Below are positions 46,978-58,079 of a DNA stretch of 64,000 nucleotides, piece by piece. The position numbers and the translations under genes were made by a program. The notes under the pieces are model-generated. The model had not been told where the DNA came from. It did not search any database and saw only the letters and a program-made list of their open reading frames with translations. Origin of the DNA: Ophioderma brevispina (Eukaryota > Echinodermata > Ophiuroidea > Amphilepidida > Ophiodermatidae); contig JAMKCH010035192.1 of NCBI GenBank assembly GCA_023653785.1, positions 27,871-91,870 on the forward strand, written 5' to 3'. Numbering within the stretch: the first letter of the stretch is position 1; the number at the start of each line of letters is the position of its first letter.

Positions 46978-47292
46978 CGGGTCGTTTTGCCGGCCGACGG
47001 CCCCAAATGCAACGAAAGGCAATCTATTTTATTTTTAACGGCCAGATGCAACGAGAGCCAAAGTTTGCGTTTATGCATATCGGCGTTTTTTCCCGGCACA
47101 GGAATAAGTAAGGTAAAGTCAATAACGGCCAGAGCAACGAAAAACATCGCGCCAATTTTCCGGAAGACGGCCCAAATGCAACGAAAAAAACATCGCGTCA
47201 TTGTCCCGGAAAGACGGCCCAGATTGCCAACGACAAACATCGCGCCATTTACCGGCAAGACGTCCCAGATGCAACGAGACACATCGCGTGAT
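46978..47292. repeat. CpG-rich minisatellite, block 1
   Basis: Units of roughly 45-50 bp built on GACGGCCCAGATGCAACG, AAAAACATCGCGTCATT and TTCCGGAA, five or six times with variation (for example 47015, 47135, 47170, 47220, 47268). The CpG density is far above the surrounding DNA. Open frames on both strands across this block are by-products of the period. Confidence 0.85.
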
Positions 47293-47310
47293 GAAAAGCA
47301 ATAAAAAAGG

Positions 47311-47341
47311 TAAATAAATAAATAAATAAATAAATAATAAT
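47311..47341. repeat. AAAT microsatellite
   Basis: Seven successive TAAA units ending in TAATAA, directly after minisatellite block 1. Confidence 0.95.
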
Positions 47342-47654
47342 GGATGCGTACTGCACTCTGATCTGCATGAAATTTGAGCTTATTAGTTAGCCAGTCGTGA
47401 GTGGCGCTATTAGAGAAAATCATAGGCGTGCGTGTCGCTATTATGATACGTCATGCTCCGCGTTTACGTAATGATACTTTATGCATTTAATTAACCCAAT
47501 TAGCCCTATCGGAAAATGGTGCGGCTATCAACATCGAATCTAAATTGTCTATGTGCATTTGTACACTGTGTCACACGCCTGATGAAAAGCATTGCGGCAT
47601 TATGCGGGGCAAAACCGTTTCAGAAATGCAGGAAAAGCATGCATTCATTTCCAG

Positions 47655-47890
47655 TGCAATAACGCCCAGATGCAACGAAAAAACATCGCGTCATTTTCCC
47701 GGAAGACGGCCAGATCGATTGCAAGAAAAACCATCGCGTCATTTCGGGAAGCGGGACGGCCAGGTGCAACGAAAAAAATCGCGTCATTTTCCGGTAAAGA
47801 CGCCAGATGCAATGAGAGCCATTGAGAGTCATTGCGCGACCAAAATAGTTGTTGACGGCCCAGATGCAACGAAAAGCATTTTCAGACCGG
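47655..47890. repeat. CpG-rich minisatellite, block 2
   Basis: The same unit as block 1 (CCCAGATGCAACGAAAA, CATCGCGTCATTTTCC, CGGAAGACGGCC) in about five copies. It is separated from block 1 by about 360 bp, part of which (47580-47650) has weak unit-like words such as AAAGCATTGCGGCATT. Confidence 0.85.
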
Positions 47891-48103
47891 TACCACGGTT
47901 TCGTTGCCTCTCATTACCTCTCGGCCGCGTTAGGGGTAAGGAAAGGCTTTAGCTTGTATTTAAAATTGGATATTACTGGTGCAAAGGTAGAAGAGTGTTT
48001 AACGAAAGCCCCGGTGTATATTGAAAATTGGAGGTGGTTGACAGGTTGTCAGTGGTCGAAATTTGAAGGTCTACACAAAAAATGTCATAGATGATACACA
48101 TAT

Positions 48104-48172
48104 GTTTTGGGACTTCACATATACCTGTTTTAAAGGAATACTGTTAAGGAAACGTTATGTGAAGTCCCAATT
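48104..48172. repeat. Small inverted repeat
   Basis: TTGGGACTTCACATA near 48107 is inverted as TATGTGAAGTCCCAA near 48156, with about 35 bp between. Confidence 0.7.
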
Positions 48173-48239
48173 ATGGGGACTAAAGCGTGGACCGTGATTG
48201 GTTTGAAAAAAAACATGTGTATAGGGGGGGGTATGTTCG

Positions 48240-50550
48240 AGCAAAAAGATGATGTAAAATGTCAAAACATGCCACCTATAGAGTGGGGTTTTTCGACTGC
48301 TGGACACAAATAATCATGCAAGTAAAGGTCTGTTTCAATAGGCTTTAAATGTTCACAGAGTATTCTTAATGGTCGAATTTGTTCGGCACATCAAATTTAA
48401 ATCAGACGTACAAATTGGTCGCCTTTATTCTGTCCTGACTAATATGTTGAGTTAATGCTCGGTATCATACTTGATTCCTCACTGTTTAGACTTTGGACAA
48501 GTGTCAAAGATCAATGGACCTCGACAATTATTCAAATAGGTAAAAACGGACCACAAATTTGTAATCAATGATTTGTACCCACGGTACAACAAAATGGGCG
48601 TTTGGCAAGTACCCATCGTTTGTCTTTTCCAATACCTTCACATGAATGAGAGTGGTACCAAGAGCAGTCCGGAATCTAAGATAATTATGTTCTTTAATAT
48701 AATGATACCAATCAAAGCATTCAAATAGTTGGGAGAGCACTTGCACTATATAAAAAAGGGATGAAAGGTTTTGAAGCCAGCCTTCAATCAAAGGACATAG
48801 CACGGACCGGATAAGAAATGAAGAGGCCTCTATACCATCATAGTTCTAGTTCATCATTTCAATTTGACTTTGGTGTTTTACAACTACTTCATCAGTATAC
48901 ATGGGGTTTTTATCCTCAAAATACACTTGTATCAAGAAAAAAATGAGAAAAGTCTGAGAAATTTTCAGGGGCATGCTCTCGGAAAAAGCAAAGACTGAGA
49001 TGCCTCCCATTGAATACAACCGTTACGATTTTTTAAATAAAGAAACAGGAAGATGTTTGCATAGCTGCCCTTGAGTTATGGAGATTGTTAATGTATGTAA
49101 ATGATACTAGATATACCTTTTGTCATTCATAAGCTACAAAGACGGCTACACGAGGGGCAACCCTTTATACAATACACAAATATCTATGTAGATTTATGTG
49201 ATGTAGCGGGCATGGAAAAATGCTGCGAATTGGATTACATTAACCGTCCTTCACAAACAAGCCAACTCTATTATGCAATACAATGACCCGCGTCTTAATG
49301 CCATGACCGGGCTCTTTATATCTTGAGCAAGTATGTTAACTCTTCACTATAAAATTCAATATTCATGGTGCAGTTCAATACCTTTCATTCTCCCAGTATA
49401 TTGAGCAAAAGCAATACACCACCGGCATTTTTTTAGTATGATTTTTTTTTTATGGTACCCAGAAACCTGCAATGGTCAGCGGTTGTAAAATTGCCCCATC
49501 CAATGGCTACTGAACTGGGCCCTTGGTGGATGAGCCGACTTACCTCTATATGTAATAGGGTGTTGTTGGCAATTCCATTACGTGTTCAGGCACCCCAAAG
49601 AAAAAACAAAAAATGCAAAAAATGGGTCTTTCCCCCCAAGACCAGATTGCCACTCACCTATTGTGCTAATAATATAACGCAACTCCTTGCAATAGAGGCA
49701 TTGTGGTTATTGGGGGGGGGGGGAAAGGGTTCTATTTGGAAAAATTCAATTACCCAGGAAGCCTGTGATTATAATTTTAAAATAAAAGCGGCTTTTTTTG
49801 GAGAATTTATGTAAAGTGAAACTTTTGAAAACACGAAAAGGTAAAACTTTGAGCATTTGTCCCTTTATAATGAGGAATGTTTCAAATTCATCTCGTAATC
49901 ATGAAACTATAGGAGGGCGTCCTTATTCCTTATCCGGCGATTTGTGTCATTTTGATTTGCAAGTTGTAAAATTGGATATAGTTTCAGGTCAGCAGCCCCC
50001 CCCCCCATTCAAAACAAAGTTTGCATTCATTACATATCATTTGTACTAACCAATAGGAGGGATGATTGTGTAAATACCACTTCCCAAATTTGAGCTCCGG
50101 GTCCATTGCCACCAAAAAACTAAAAAAACAACATATTCTGAAGGGTGGCAAATCTGAGAGAAATCAAAAAATAGGGCCTTTCCAATAAATAATCTAATAA
50201 TTTTTTATTTTTATGGTCTGTCTTCACAACACAAGATCAAGCTAAATATTTAGTAATGTGCAGAAGAAGCTTGTGATTGTTCTAAGAACCACTGACAACC
50301 ATGACAATGGTCAAGAATCACATACTACACGATGTCAAATGACGGAATACACAAGGTTTTGGCCATGATCATGACTGTAGCTTTGATGTACGAGCATAGG
50401 CGCCAGATTTATCGATTTAAAAACCAAGACCCAAAATTGTCTTTAATTTTAAGAGTTAAACTTAAAGTACTCCTTATCTTCTATTTAAATATAATTGTTA
50501 AAAAAAAAGGAAACAGTCAAAGGATTAAAAAGGGGATTACCTGATGATTA
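48240..50550. other. Interval without recognised features
   Basis: Contains a G-run at 49712-49723 and a C-run at about 49997. Short open frames here show no motifs. Nothing further can be supported. Confidence 0.35.
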
Positions 50551-50560
50551 TTAAGTTTGT

Positions 50561-50912
50561 ATTAAAGATACATCTCAGTGATTTGCTAAACTCAGAAAAA
50601 ATAAAAAAAATCGTCAAAAAATCATATTTTGCATTGTTTGTAACAAGGATTAGTATACTAAATCACCTACAAATGATAAGGACCAACAGCAACTATCCAA
50701 GACAAATCGGATATTGTTGTCATTACTGAATGTCCGTACGGACATTTAATGTAATCGTAATTGGAGATTCAGATCTTTGAATACTGATGTTTTTTCCTTT
50801 CTGTCAATCTTGCAGTTGAAAGATAATACGAATTTCTACAGACGTTTCCTAATTTCTGCAAATTTCAATATTTTGACTCTTTCGAGTGAATCACTGAGGA
50901 GTCTTTAATGAA
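50561..50912. mobile_element. TTAA-ended MITE, family 5, second copy
   Basis: It starts TTAAAGATACATCTCAGTGA, ends TCACTGAGGAGTCTTTAA, and has a perfect TGTCCGTACGGACA palindrome at 50731-50744. Internal blocks CCTTTCTGT.AAT and ATTTTCTACG/ATTTCTACAG match the 41.1-kb copy. Confidence 0.7.
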
Positions 50913-51330
50913 TGGCCTTCACCCCAAATCAACCCATCGGAAAGTTTTGCACTAATACTTCAATCCGTTTTGCTGCAAGAGCTAAAAACTATGAATTTTT
51001 ACGGCCCTGCACCAACTGATTTTTAGTTTCTTTGTTGGAGATTTAAATTTAGACGGGTGAGAATTTATCTTCATTATCATTATTTTTTCAATTCATAGTG
51101 ACTTTCAATTGGGACCATTAAACAACTATGTTTCACGCGATTTGCCAGAGAAAAAAAAACAGACAACACTTCCTGGAACTGTCTCATACCGTTTCTACTA
51201 AAGCCTTAAATGCATCAAAGGACATCTATTCTGAAAGAAAATTGCAGAGCGACTGGCAGGGGCCGATTTGTTTAGCCATTCCCCATCCCCCAAAAACCAC
51301 CTACCAAGTCCCTCTTCCCTCTACCATCTC

Positions 51331-51374
51331 GGGGGGGGGGGCGGGGGGGGCGGGGGGGGAAAAGGGGGGGGGGG
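51331..51374. repeat. Very long G-run cluster
   Basis: Four G tracts of 7 to 11 bases, broken only by single C residues and one AAAA, occupy 44 bp. The sequence satisfies any G-quadruplex rule on the plus strand. A long homopolymer is also a likely assembly-error site. Confidence 0.9.
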
Positions 51375-52049
51375 TGGACAAAAAATACAACACAATATCT
51401 GTATTACCACTGGCCAAATCATTCAAGCTAAACAATCTGTTTATTTTTTTGTGTCCTGTCCCCCACCAAATAAATATATTTCACATTACCTCTAACCCCC
51501 CTCCTCCCCCCAAATGTGTCCTCAGTTTGACACTAATATCCACCAATCATGTATGATTGAGACCAGAAACAGGTGGATACAGCAGAGGGTAATTATACCA
51601 GTGGGAGAAAAGTTAGTTCTGGGGATCAAGGACAAAAAGTTATAAAAACAGCACGTTACAAAGAGGAAATTTGGTGTTGTTACATCTGGTATGGACAAAG
51701 AGAAGATTTCAAAGCTTCCCACAAATGCAATTGCAGCCAATGGAGTTTTTGTACGGTTACTGATGTGGGCGTTAGTGAGAAACATGGCTAAATTGACAGT
51801 ACTGAGCACAAACTTGCATTTTAAGAGCATTTCATCTCTACCGATCACAAATGGAACTGTACAAAATTCAATGGAAAGCAAGCCATTGTTGGAAGATACT
51901 GGTATTTCTATTTGTCTGCGACATGGTAGTGGAATTGTGATATTGATATCTCTTATTGAATATCTGTCAAAAGAGTTGGTGATCGGTATGGTGAAAATAA
52001 ACTGATTACTGTTTTTTATTCTAAGGAGGTAGTGTTCATTATTTACGCC

Positions 52050-52165
52050 AGGGGGGGGATGGAGGAAATCAGGTGGTGGGACATTGAAAATTTTTTTTAA
52101 ACATTGAGGGGGGACACGAAAATTTTTGTGACGAGACGGGGGGGAGGGGACACAAACAATTTTTG
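52050..52165. repeat. G-tract dispersed repeat
   Basis: GGGGGGGATGG...GGGACATTGAAAATTTTTTT...GAGGGGGGACACGAAAATTT...GGGGGGAGGGGACACAAA. Similar words recur at 54425-54500 (GAGGGGGGGACATGGAAATT) and more distantly at 34440-34575. The family is unidentified. Confidence 0.45.
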
Positions 52166-53439
52166 TTAACGCATCATAAAAAAGGGAAAAACTGGAGATT
52201 TGACAAAAATGAAAAAATTTGTGTTTTTTATTGAAACTAAATACAAATTTGTTTCACAATTGGAAAAGGATAAGACGATTCATAAACACAAAACTTATTA
52301 AGAGGTTTTGATGGTGACAAATAAGAGGTAGAAAGATGCTAGCTATGACTATGAAAGCGCTCTAAAATTTGTAGGTAAATCTTTCTTTTATCTCAGGTGT
52401 ATAATTTCAAAATTAATATCATCCTGGAAGTTGTAGATATGTATAGTGTTTAAATATGCAGTGTTAAAAAATATCAACATTACTGTTTTTCACAGTACAA
52501 GAGACAAAAAGGACCCAACCCCTGATTGTAAAACATGAATTTCATTACAATCTTTTTTTATAAGTACGTACATGGTAATGCATTTCAAAGACCTGACATA
52601 CCCAATGTTGTTACACTACATGTAGCTTGTTCATATGAAATGCAGCATGTATGGACCGACAAACTTCAGCATAATTCAGAAAGTGTGTGATTTTTGACTG
52701 CCCATTCATTGCACAATTTGAATGGCGTTGTATTAACTTCACAGTTATAAATGAATGCCTAAACATTAAACTTATTTTGATATACATAGCACAACTGGGA
52801 ATTTGTATTTAGTAAAAAAAAAGCGTTTAAAGTGTCGTGCCGAGCAATCTGGCGCAGAGGCCATCTATATTTCCTTAGCGTTTGGCAAGACTCCTCCATA
52901 TTATTTTTGGCTGGAGGGGGGACTCGCCACTCCTCCCGCACATAGCGAGTCTGTTACCTTCCCAGCATGGATAATGCTGGTACCCCAGGAGTAATTAGGT
53001 AAAGAGCCCTACCAACCCACCTCCCTCCCCCATTCCCCATCCCTTCCCCAATATTTTTACCTCCTTCAGCTTTTTACTCAAGGGCAGAAACACGGTGGTG
53101 GGCTGCGTGGGACTCGAAACCAAATAAACCTTTATCAATACTTTTAGGCCCTTGTATATTGTATCCATGCTGGGATCCATGCTTCCACCCATAGGGCCAG
53201 ATCAAAATTAACATCAGAGCATTAAATATAAAAGGTGATTCGAAAAGGTGGCATATGATGACCGAAATATATCAAATAAATGATTGGGGCGTGCATCACA
53301 ATCGAGGCAAAAATGTAAAAAGTATTCCCATCTGAGAAATCAATCCTCGGTTTACAGATTTCCAAATACGTACACCCAAATTCAGATGATATAATAAAAC
53401 ATTGTGTGTATTATGCTCATCATAATGCTAGCATCTTAA

Positions 53440-53786
53440 AGAGTCATGGCCCGACGCTCAATAGACTCGTCCACAGAACTCCAGATTTTACGAAGTGGTC
53501 AAAGCTTTTGGTATCAGAAGAAAGCGACTATTGTCATCATTTACCTGGGAAATCTTAGGGCTAAAGGATGTTTGTTTGGAAGTTATGAGTGAAAATGTGC
53601 CCCATTTTGGTCGACCAATATTAATTTTACACAGTAATCATAGGACTTACAAATCACGTTTTAGCTCTCAATCAAAACGGATTGAAATATCGCCCGTGAA
53701 ACTTACAGGTGGAGTTTTGGGGTGTGTGAAAGCCAATCTATCAAGATGAAAATTCAAATACTTAAATCGGTGCATCCTCCTTTAAT
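53440..53786 (-). mobile_element. TTAA MITE family 1, reverse copy
   Basis: TTTTGGTCGACCAATATTAA, CGGATTGAAATATCGC and the end CATCCTCCTTTAA are the inverse of the 22.95-kb copy. Confidence 0.7.
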
Positions 53787-54064
53787 TAGGGCCCATTCCC
53801 ATCTATTACAACTTTTCCCAATTGCTTGTTGTATTGAACTTTATTACTTGAGAAAAGGAAGGTCACAATATTCTTTGACAACAAACCACTATATGTTAAA
53901 CGCGACTCACAACGTCAAAAACACTGAGACAGTGCAGTGCCCACAGTCTCATGTCACTGAAAATAAATCATTTTGGCCTAAGTAAAGAAATATTAAAGTT
54001 CATAATAGTTCATCTGCTCAAGATAAATAGAGAACTGAGAGCTCTCTGAAGCACTCAAAATACT

Positions 54065-54340
54065 AAAACCCAAGAGCTTCCGGGGGCCCATCCCATGGAC
54101 AATCATCCGGGGCCCAAAAGTGAATCAGGGTGAGTCATTCCTGACCACGTAAAAAGTTGCAGACCTCATCGAAAAAGGTAGGGGACATCCCGGGTCTGTT
54201 ACCTCATAATCACTCTAGGTACCAGGGTCCCTTCCACCCCGCATAGGCCCAGCGTGGAAGGGTATAGGGCCGAAATCAACATGGGAAAATGTTGAGGCTT
54301 TCGTCCAACAGTGGACAGACAAAAAAAGGCTTGTGATGAT
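54065..54340 (+). mobile_element. 3' tail fragment of an RTE-like LINE
   Basis: Near 54291-54320 the plus strand reads VEAFVQQWTD followed by a GATGATGG-like tail. EA(F/Y)VQQW near the C-terminus followed by GAT-type repeats is characteristic of RTE-like LINE ORF ends. The upstream 200 bp fit a frame-broken C-terminal domain, but nothing upstream of 54060 is recognisable. Confidence 0.55.
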
Positions 54341-55089
54341 GGAAAGGGAAAGAATCACTCTCCTGCCTTAAACGATGATGTCTGGGATATTAACCCAATT
54401 TATGAATGGTTAATTGAAAATATTGAGGGGGGGACATGGAAATTTTGTTCTACTAGTCAGGGGGGACATTAAATTTGCGCAACTTGAGATAGGGGGACTT
54501 GAAAAAAACAGCGTTAAAAAAGACGGAAATCCTCCATCCCCCCCTGGCGAAAATAATGAACTTAACTTTGAATCATTGGTTCATTTCAAACTTAGATATA
54601 GGCCTATTTATCACCCAAGTGTGGGAGTTAAACCTATACAAGTATATGAATATTAAGCCTATACTAGAATATGAATATAAATATTCATCCTTGTCTGCCA
54701 GGAGAATAAGTAGTTAAAATTTCTATTACACAGAATATGTTATGTTATCCATTTTGACAGTGAGTGCTGACCACCTGAAAAACTATAATTCACTTGATTT
54801 TTGGATGATTAATTATAATACTGACAGAGACCTTCAACCTGACTTCCAAGTTGGTAGTACCCACTGCAATCTACGTGAAATGGAGCACTGAAAGTAGGGA
54901 AGCCCACAGTGACCTGTCACTGATGATTGAGTCAATTATTGAATAGAGAGAGATGAAAAAAAACTTAATGGAAATTCTAGTTATTTACAATAATGAATAT
55001 TACAAAAATAATGAATTATTGGGACCCGGCAGCAATTCGACCCGGGCCGGGCAACAAGAAACTAAAAATCCAAGTGTGTAGGGCCTTAT

Positions 55090-55322
55090 AAGATCTAAGG
55101 TCTTTTCATAGCACTGTTGTAAAATAATATTGGTCGAACCAAAATGGAGCCACATTATCACTATAACTTCCAGTCCAAACCAAACATCCCTTACTACTAT
55201 AACTAGCCAAAATGAGAAAAATATTACTAGCTCTCTCAGATACCAAATATTGACTACTTCCGGTAAAACCCTGTGATCAACATTGGGGACAAGGATATTA
55301 TCGATCGGACCATGGATTTATT
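55090..55322 (+). mobile_element. TTAA MITE family 1, partial copy
   Basis: GTAAAATAATATTGGTCGA, CCAAAATGGAGCC, CCAAACCAAACATC, CTACTTCCGGTAAAA and GGACCATGGA match the right two-thirds of the reference copy. Confidence 0.65.
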
Positions 55323-55329
55323 AGAAAAT

Positions 55330-56760
55330 TGCGTCCATGCACGATCATCAATTTCGCACGCTAGCCTTACTAAGAGGCCATGAGAATAAAGTTTTAGATT
55401 TTGCGTCCGGACATTTTCAAAAGGCATGAGGCTTTATTTTCATATCATTTTCATATGTAACATTTCATTGTTGACTTGTCCGAGTTCACGGGTTTCCAGC
55501 CAAGCTGAACGGATCCTCACAATCAAGAGATGTGTCAATGTTCAGAGACTGCATGCATGTAGTCTATTTATTTATTGCATAAATTGTAAACCCTTTTCCA
55601 CTAGATTTTTTGGATGAAGAAGCTTTTTTATGGCAAAGAATGAGTTTTTTAAAATAAAATGAAAATTTTTGGCGGCAGGTTGCGGGCGAGGCGGACTCAA
55701 ATCCTAAACCTGTCATTCCCATGGGCCTAACGGAGTAAAACTCAACCCTGGCCCTGGCCTGGCTGTTACTTGGGGGGTATTTTTGATTGCATGTTATGTG
55801 GTGGGGATATAGCCCTTTCGCATTTCAGAAAATTACCCGTGCACGGTGCCTGTCAAAGGTCTTTGAGATACACAACACTGGTCCGTCCTTGGCAAGCTCA
55901 TACTTTCACTTAGTAAATTGCTTGTGTTTTCGCTTTATAAATGAAATAATTTCTCAATTTATTTTTGTTTTTTTTTTTGGCATTTGATAGATGGAAGGAT
56001 GGGTGGAAGTAAAGGACACTGATTTAACCTTAGATGAAATACAATGGGTGGTCATAAAAGCTTAAAACATGAAAAAACTACCTACGTGTGCAGGGCTTAT
56101 ACTGGGAAGAATCTAAACTGCAGTCATGGCAGTCACGGATTTATTCTGCCGCACAACTTTGCGTTATGCTAAAACCAAGTGAGATCGAAGTTCGTAATAC
56201 CGAATCACAAATACCCCCCCTCGTAAACGTTCTGGCACGTAACAGACGTGTTTACCAAACCCTTTAGCTGATTTGAAGGACTGGGTAGGTGATAAAGAGG
56301 TGTCCCATCACATGGTACATACCCTGACATACACCAGTCACGTGACTTCCATTGTATCTCAGTGTACGAAATTGAAATTTCCCAAGAAAATCAAACCACA
56401 ATGTATGTTCTATACTGATTACATATCGCATTTTACGGCTTTAGGAAAGCCTATACAACCAACAGTATACAAAAATTTGTGAAAATATACAATGGTCAAT
56501 TAAGGTAAGTAGGCCTAAATAAACCTTATAAATAGGGGAGGAATTTTTTGGGGCCTAATTTAGCATTCTACGCAACCAGGAACGAGGTCGAGATAGCTCC
56601 TGTGAACACTCTTGAATAAGGTAATTCTTAGGAAAATCGAGGGCAGGAGGCTTGAAAAAATGAGGAATTATGGAGTAACCTAGACAGGTTAAACAAACTG
56701 GTAACAACTTATGAATCGCCCAAATTTATTGTACATTTCCTGCCCTGAAAAATTACCAAC
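55330..56760. other. Interval without recognised features
   Basis: No exon or element end is supported. A short open frame at 56273-56482 has no recognisable motif. Confidence 0.35.
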
Positions 56761-56764
56761 CAAA

Positions 56765-58070
56765 TCTAAAAGAGAATAATAATAATAGTTCTTTATAGGC
56801 GCAAAATTTCAAAGACTCAGAGCTCCAAAACAGTCAACACAAACAATCAAACAAAACGCTGATGGACTATGAAAAGCTTGACGAAAAAGGTGAGTTTTTA
56901 AGCTGGACGTTTGAAGTCTTGGAATTTGGGGATACTACAATGCTTGTTGGAAGTGAATTCAAACATCTGACGCAGCGAAATGAAATGAGCGTTCACCAGC
57001 TGATTTACGGTTTGCCGTTGACGTTTCAATAACTTTCAGATGAATGAGCTGAAAAGTGAACGTGATGGTTGTAATTCGAAGCACAGTTACAAGCTAACGG
57101 CAAATGTGACTTTGAAATTCTTGAAGGCAAAAACGGCCAGTTTAATTTTATGCGAAATTCCACTGGTAGCCAGTGAAGCTCAACAAGCAAAGTGTAAATA
57201 TGGTATGTTTTTTTCGTTTTCTGAGAATTAGGCGAGCACACAATTTGATAACCGTTGTAAACTTGTAGTTGGTCGGAGTTTATACCAGATAAAATGGAAT
57301 TACAAAATCAGGCACGTGAGATGATGAACGAATTAAACCAAATCGAGGTTGCTTTTTCAGATAGGGTAAGGTCTATACATCCCTCTGTCTAAAGATAAAT
57401 ATGCGGAACGGCATATGTCACTAACGTGTTCAGACATGATAAGGATTGATCAAGAAGTCCAACACTCGAGATACTTGTACAGAATTTGGAAAAATGAGGT
57501 CACAGTTCCAAAATCCCGTAATATTAACGCTCAATCTGGTTAATACGAGAAGCCGTACCAACTGTCATATCAAACCTCCGTCTTGCATTAGTAAGCATAA
57601 GCTTGTTACTGTCCATCCAACGCAAAAGGCACTAATACAATCTTGAATAGCTGCCCTTAGTTACACAAAATCCCCGCAGGCGCCCCAGAATATTAAATCT
57701 GAAGTATCATCGGAGTACTTGTGATACGAACACTTGTACTGAGTGATAACATCCGAGGAGAGATTGTATATATAACAAAAATAAAACCGGAACCAGTACG
57801 AGGCCCTGTGGGACCACCGTACAAAACGGCACGCGAATTGGAGACATTACCAGCGACGATAACTGAATGAGAACGATGGGAAACATATGAGGTGCACATG
57901 GAAAAGTAGATTTATTTGATACCAACAACTCACTTAGCGACGATTGAGGAGAACAGAATGGTCAAAGGTGTCGAACGCCGCAATGGGTCAAGGAAGTGAA
58001 ATAAGTGAGACTAACTTCTCGTCAGATTTGGTCAACAAGTTTTCAATAAAATACAATAAGTATGCTGGTG
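56765..58070 (-). mobile_element. Decayed CR1/L2-like LINE, RT to 3' end
   Basis: Read on the minus strand in shifting frames, it shows reverse transcriptase motif A AAFDTFDHSVLLNR (about 57987-57941). SVIVAGNVSNSRAV, the VPQG-type motif and VLFLLY follow (57870-57760), then a YADDT-like remnant near 57715, LHWLPVEFRIK (about 57187-57150) and a decayed WNSLP region (near 56960). This is the normal C-terminal order of Jockey-superfamily LINEs of CR1/L2 type. It ends in CTATTATTATTATTCTC, an ATT-type tail. Many frameshifts make it non-functional, and the 5' part with the endonuclease is missing. The exact clade is uncertain. Confidence 0.8.
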
Positions 58071-58079
58071 GTCTTCTCC

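Noticed and set aside
46887..47423. Longest open frame in the window (178 codons, minus), with overlapping 105- and 60-codon frames
   Set aside because: It lies across the CpG-rich minisatellite; all frames and both strands stay open because of the repeat period. No domain is visible.
47545..47952. 135-codon plus-strand open frame with overlapping minus frames
   Set aside because: Same cause: minisatellite block 2. The repeated RHFPGR-like words are translated repeat units.
51128..51556. 142-codon plus-strand open frame with a glycine stretch
   Set aside because: The frame is carried through by the G-run at 51331-51374, and the flanks have no conserved motif.
51691..52005. 104-codon plus-strand open frame
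   Set aside because: Protein-like composition but no recognisable motif, no splice context and overlap with other open frames. Kept as unsupported.
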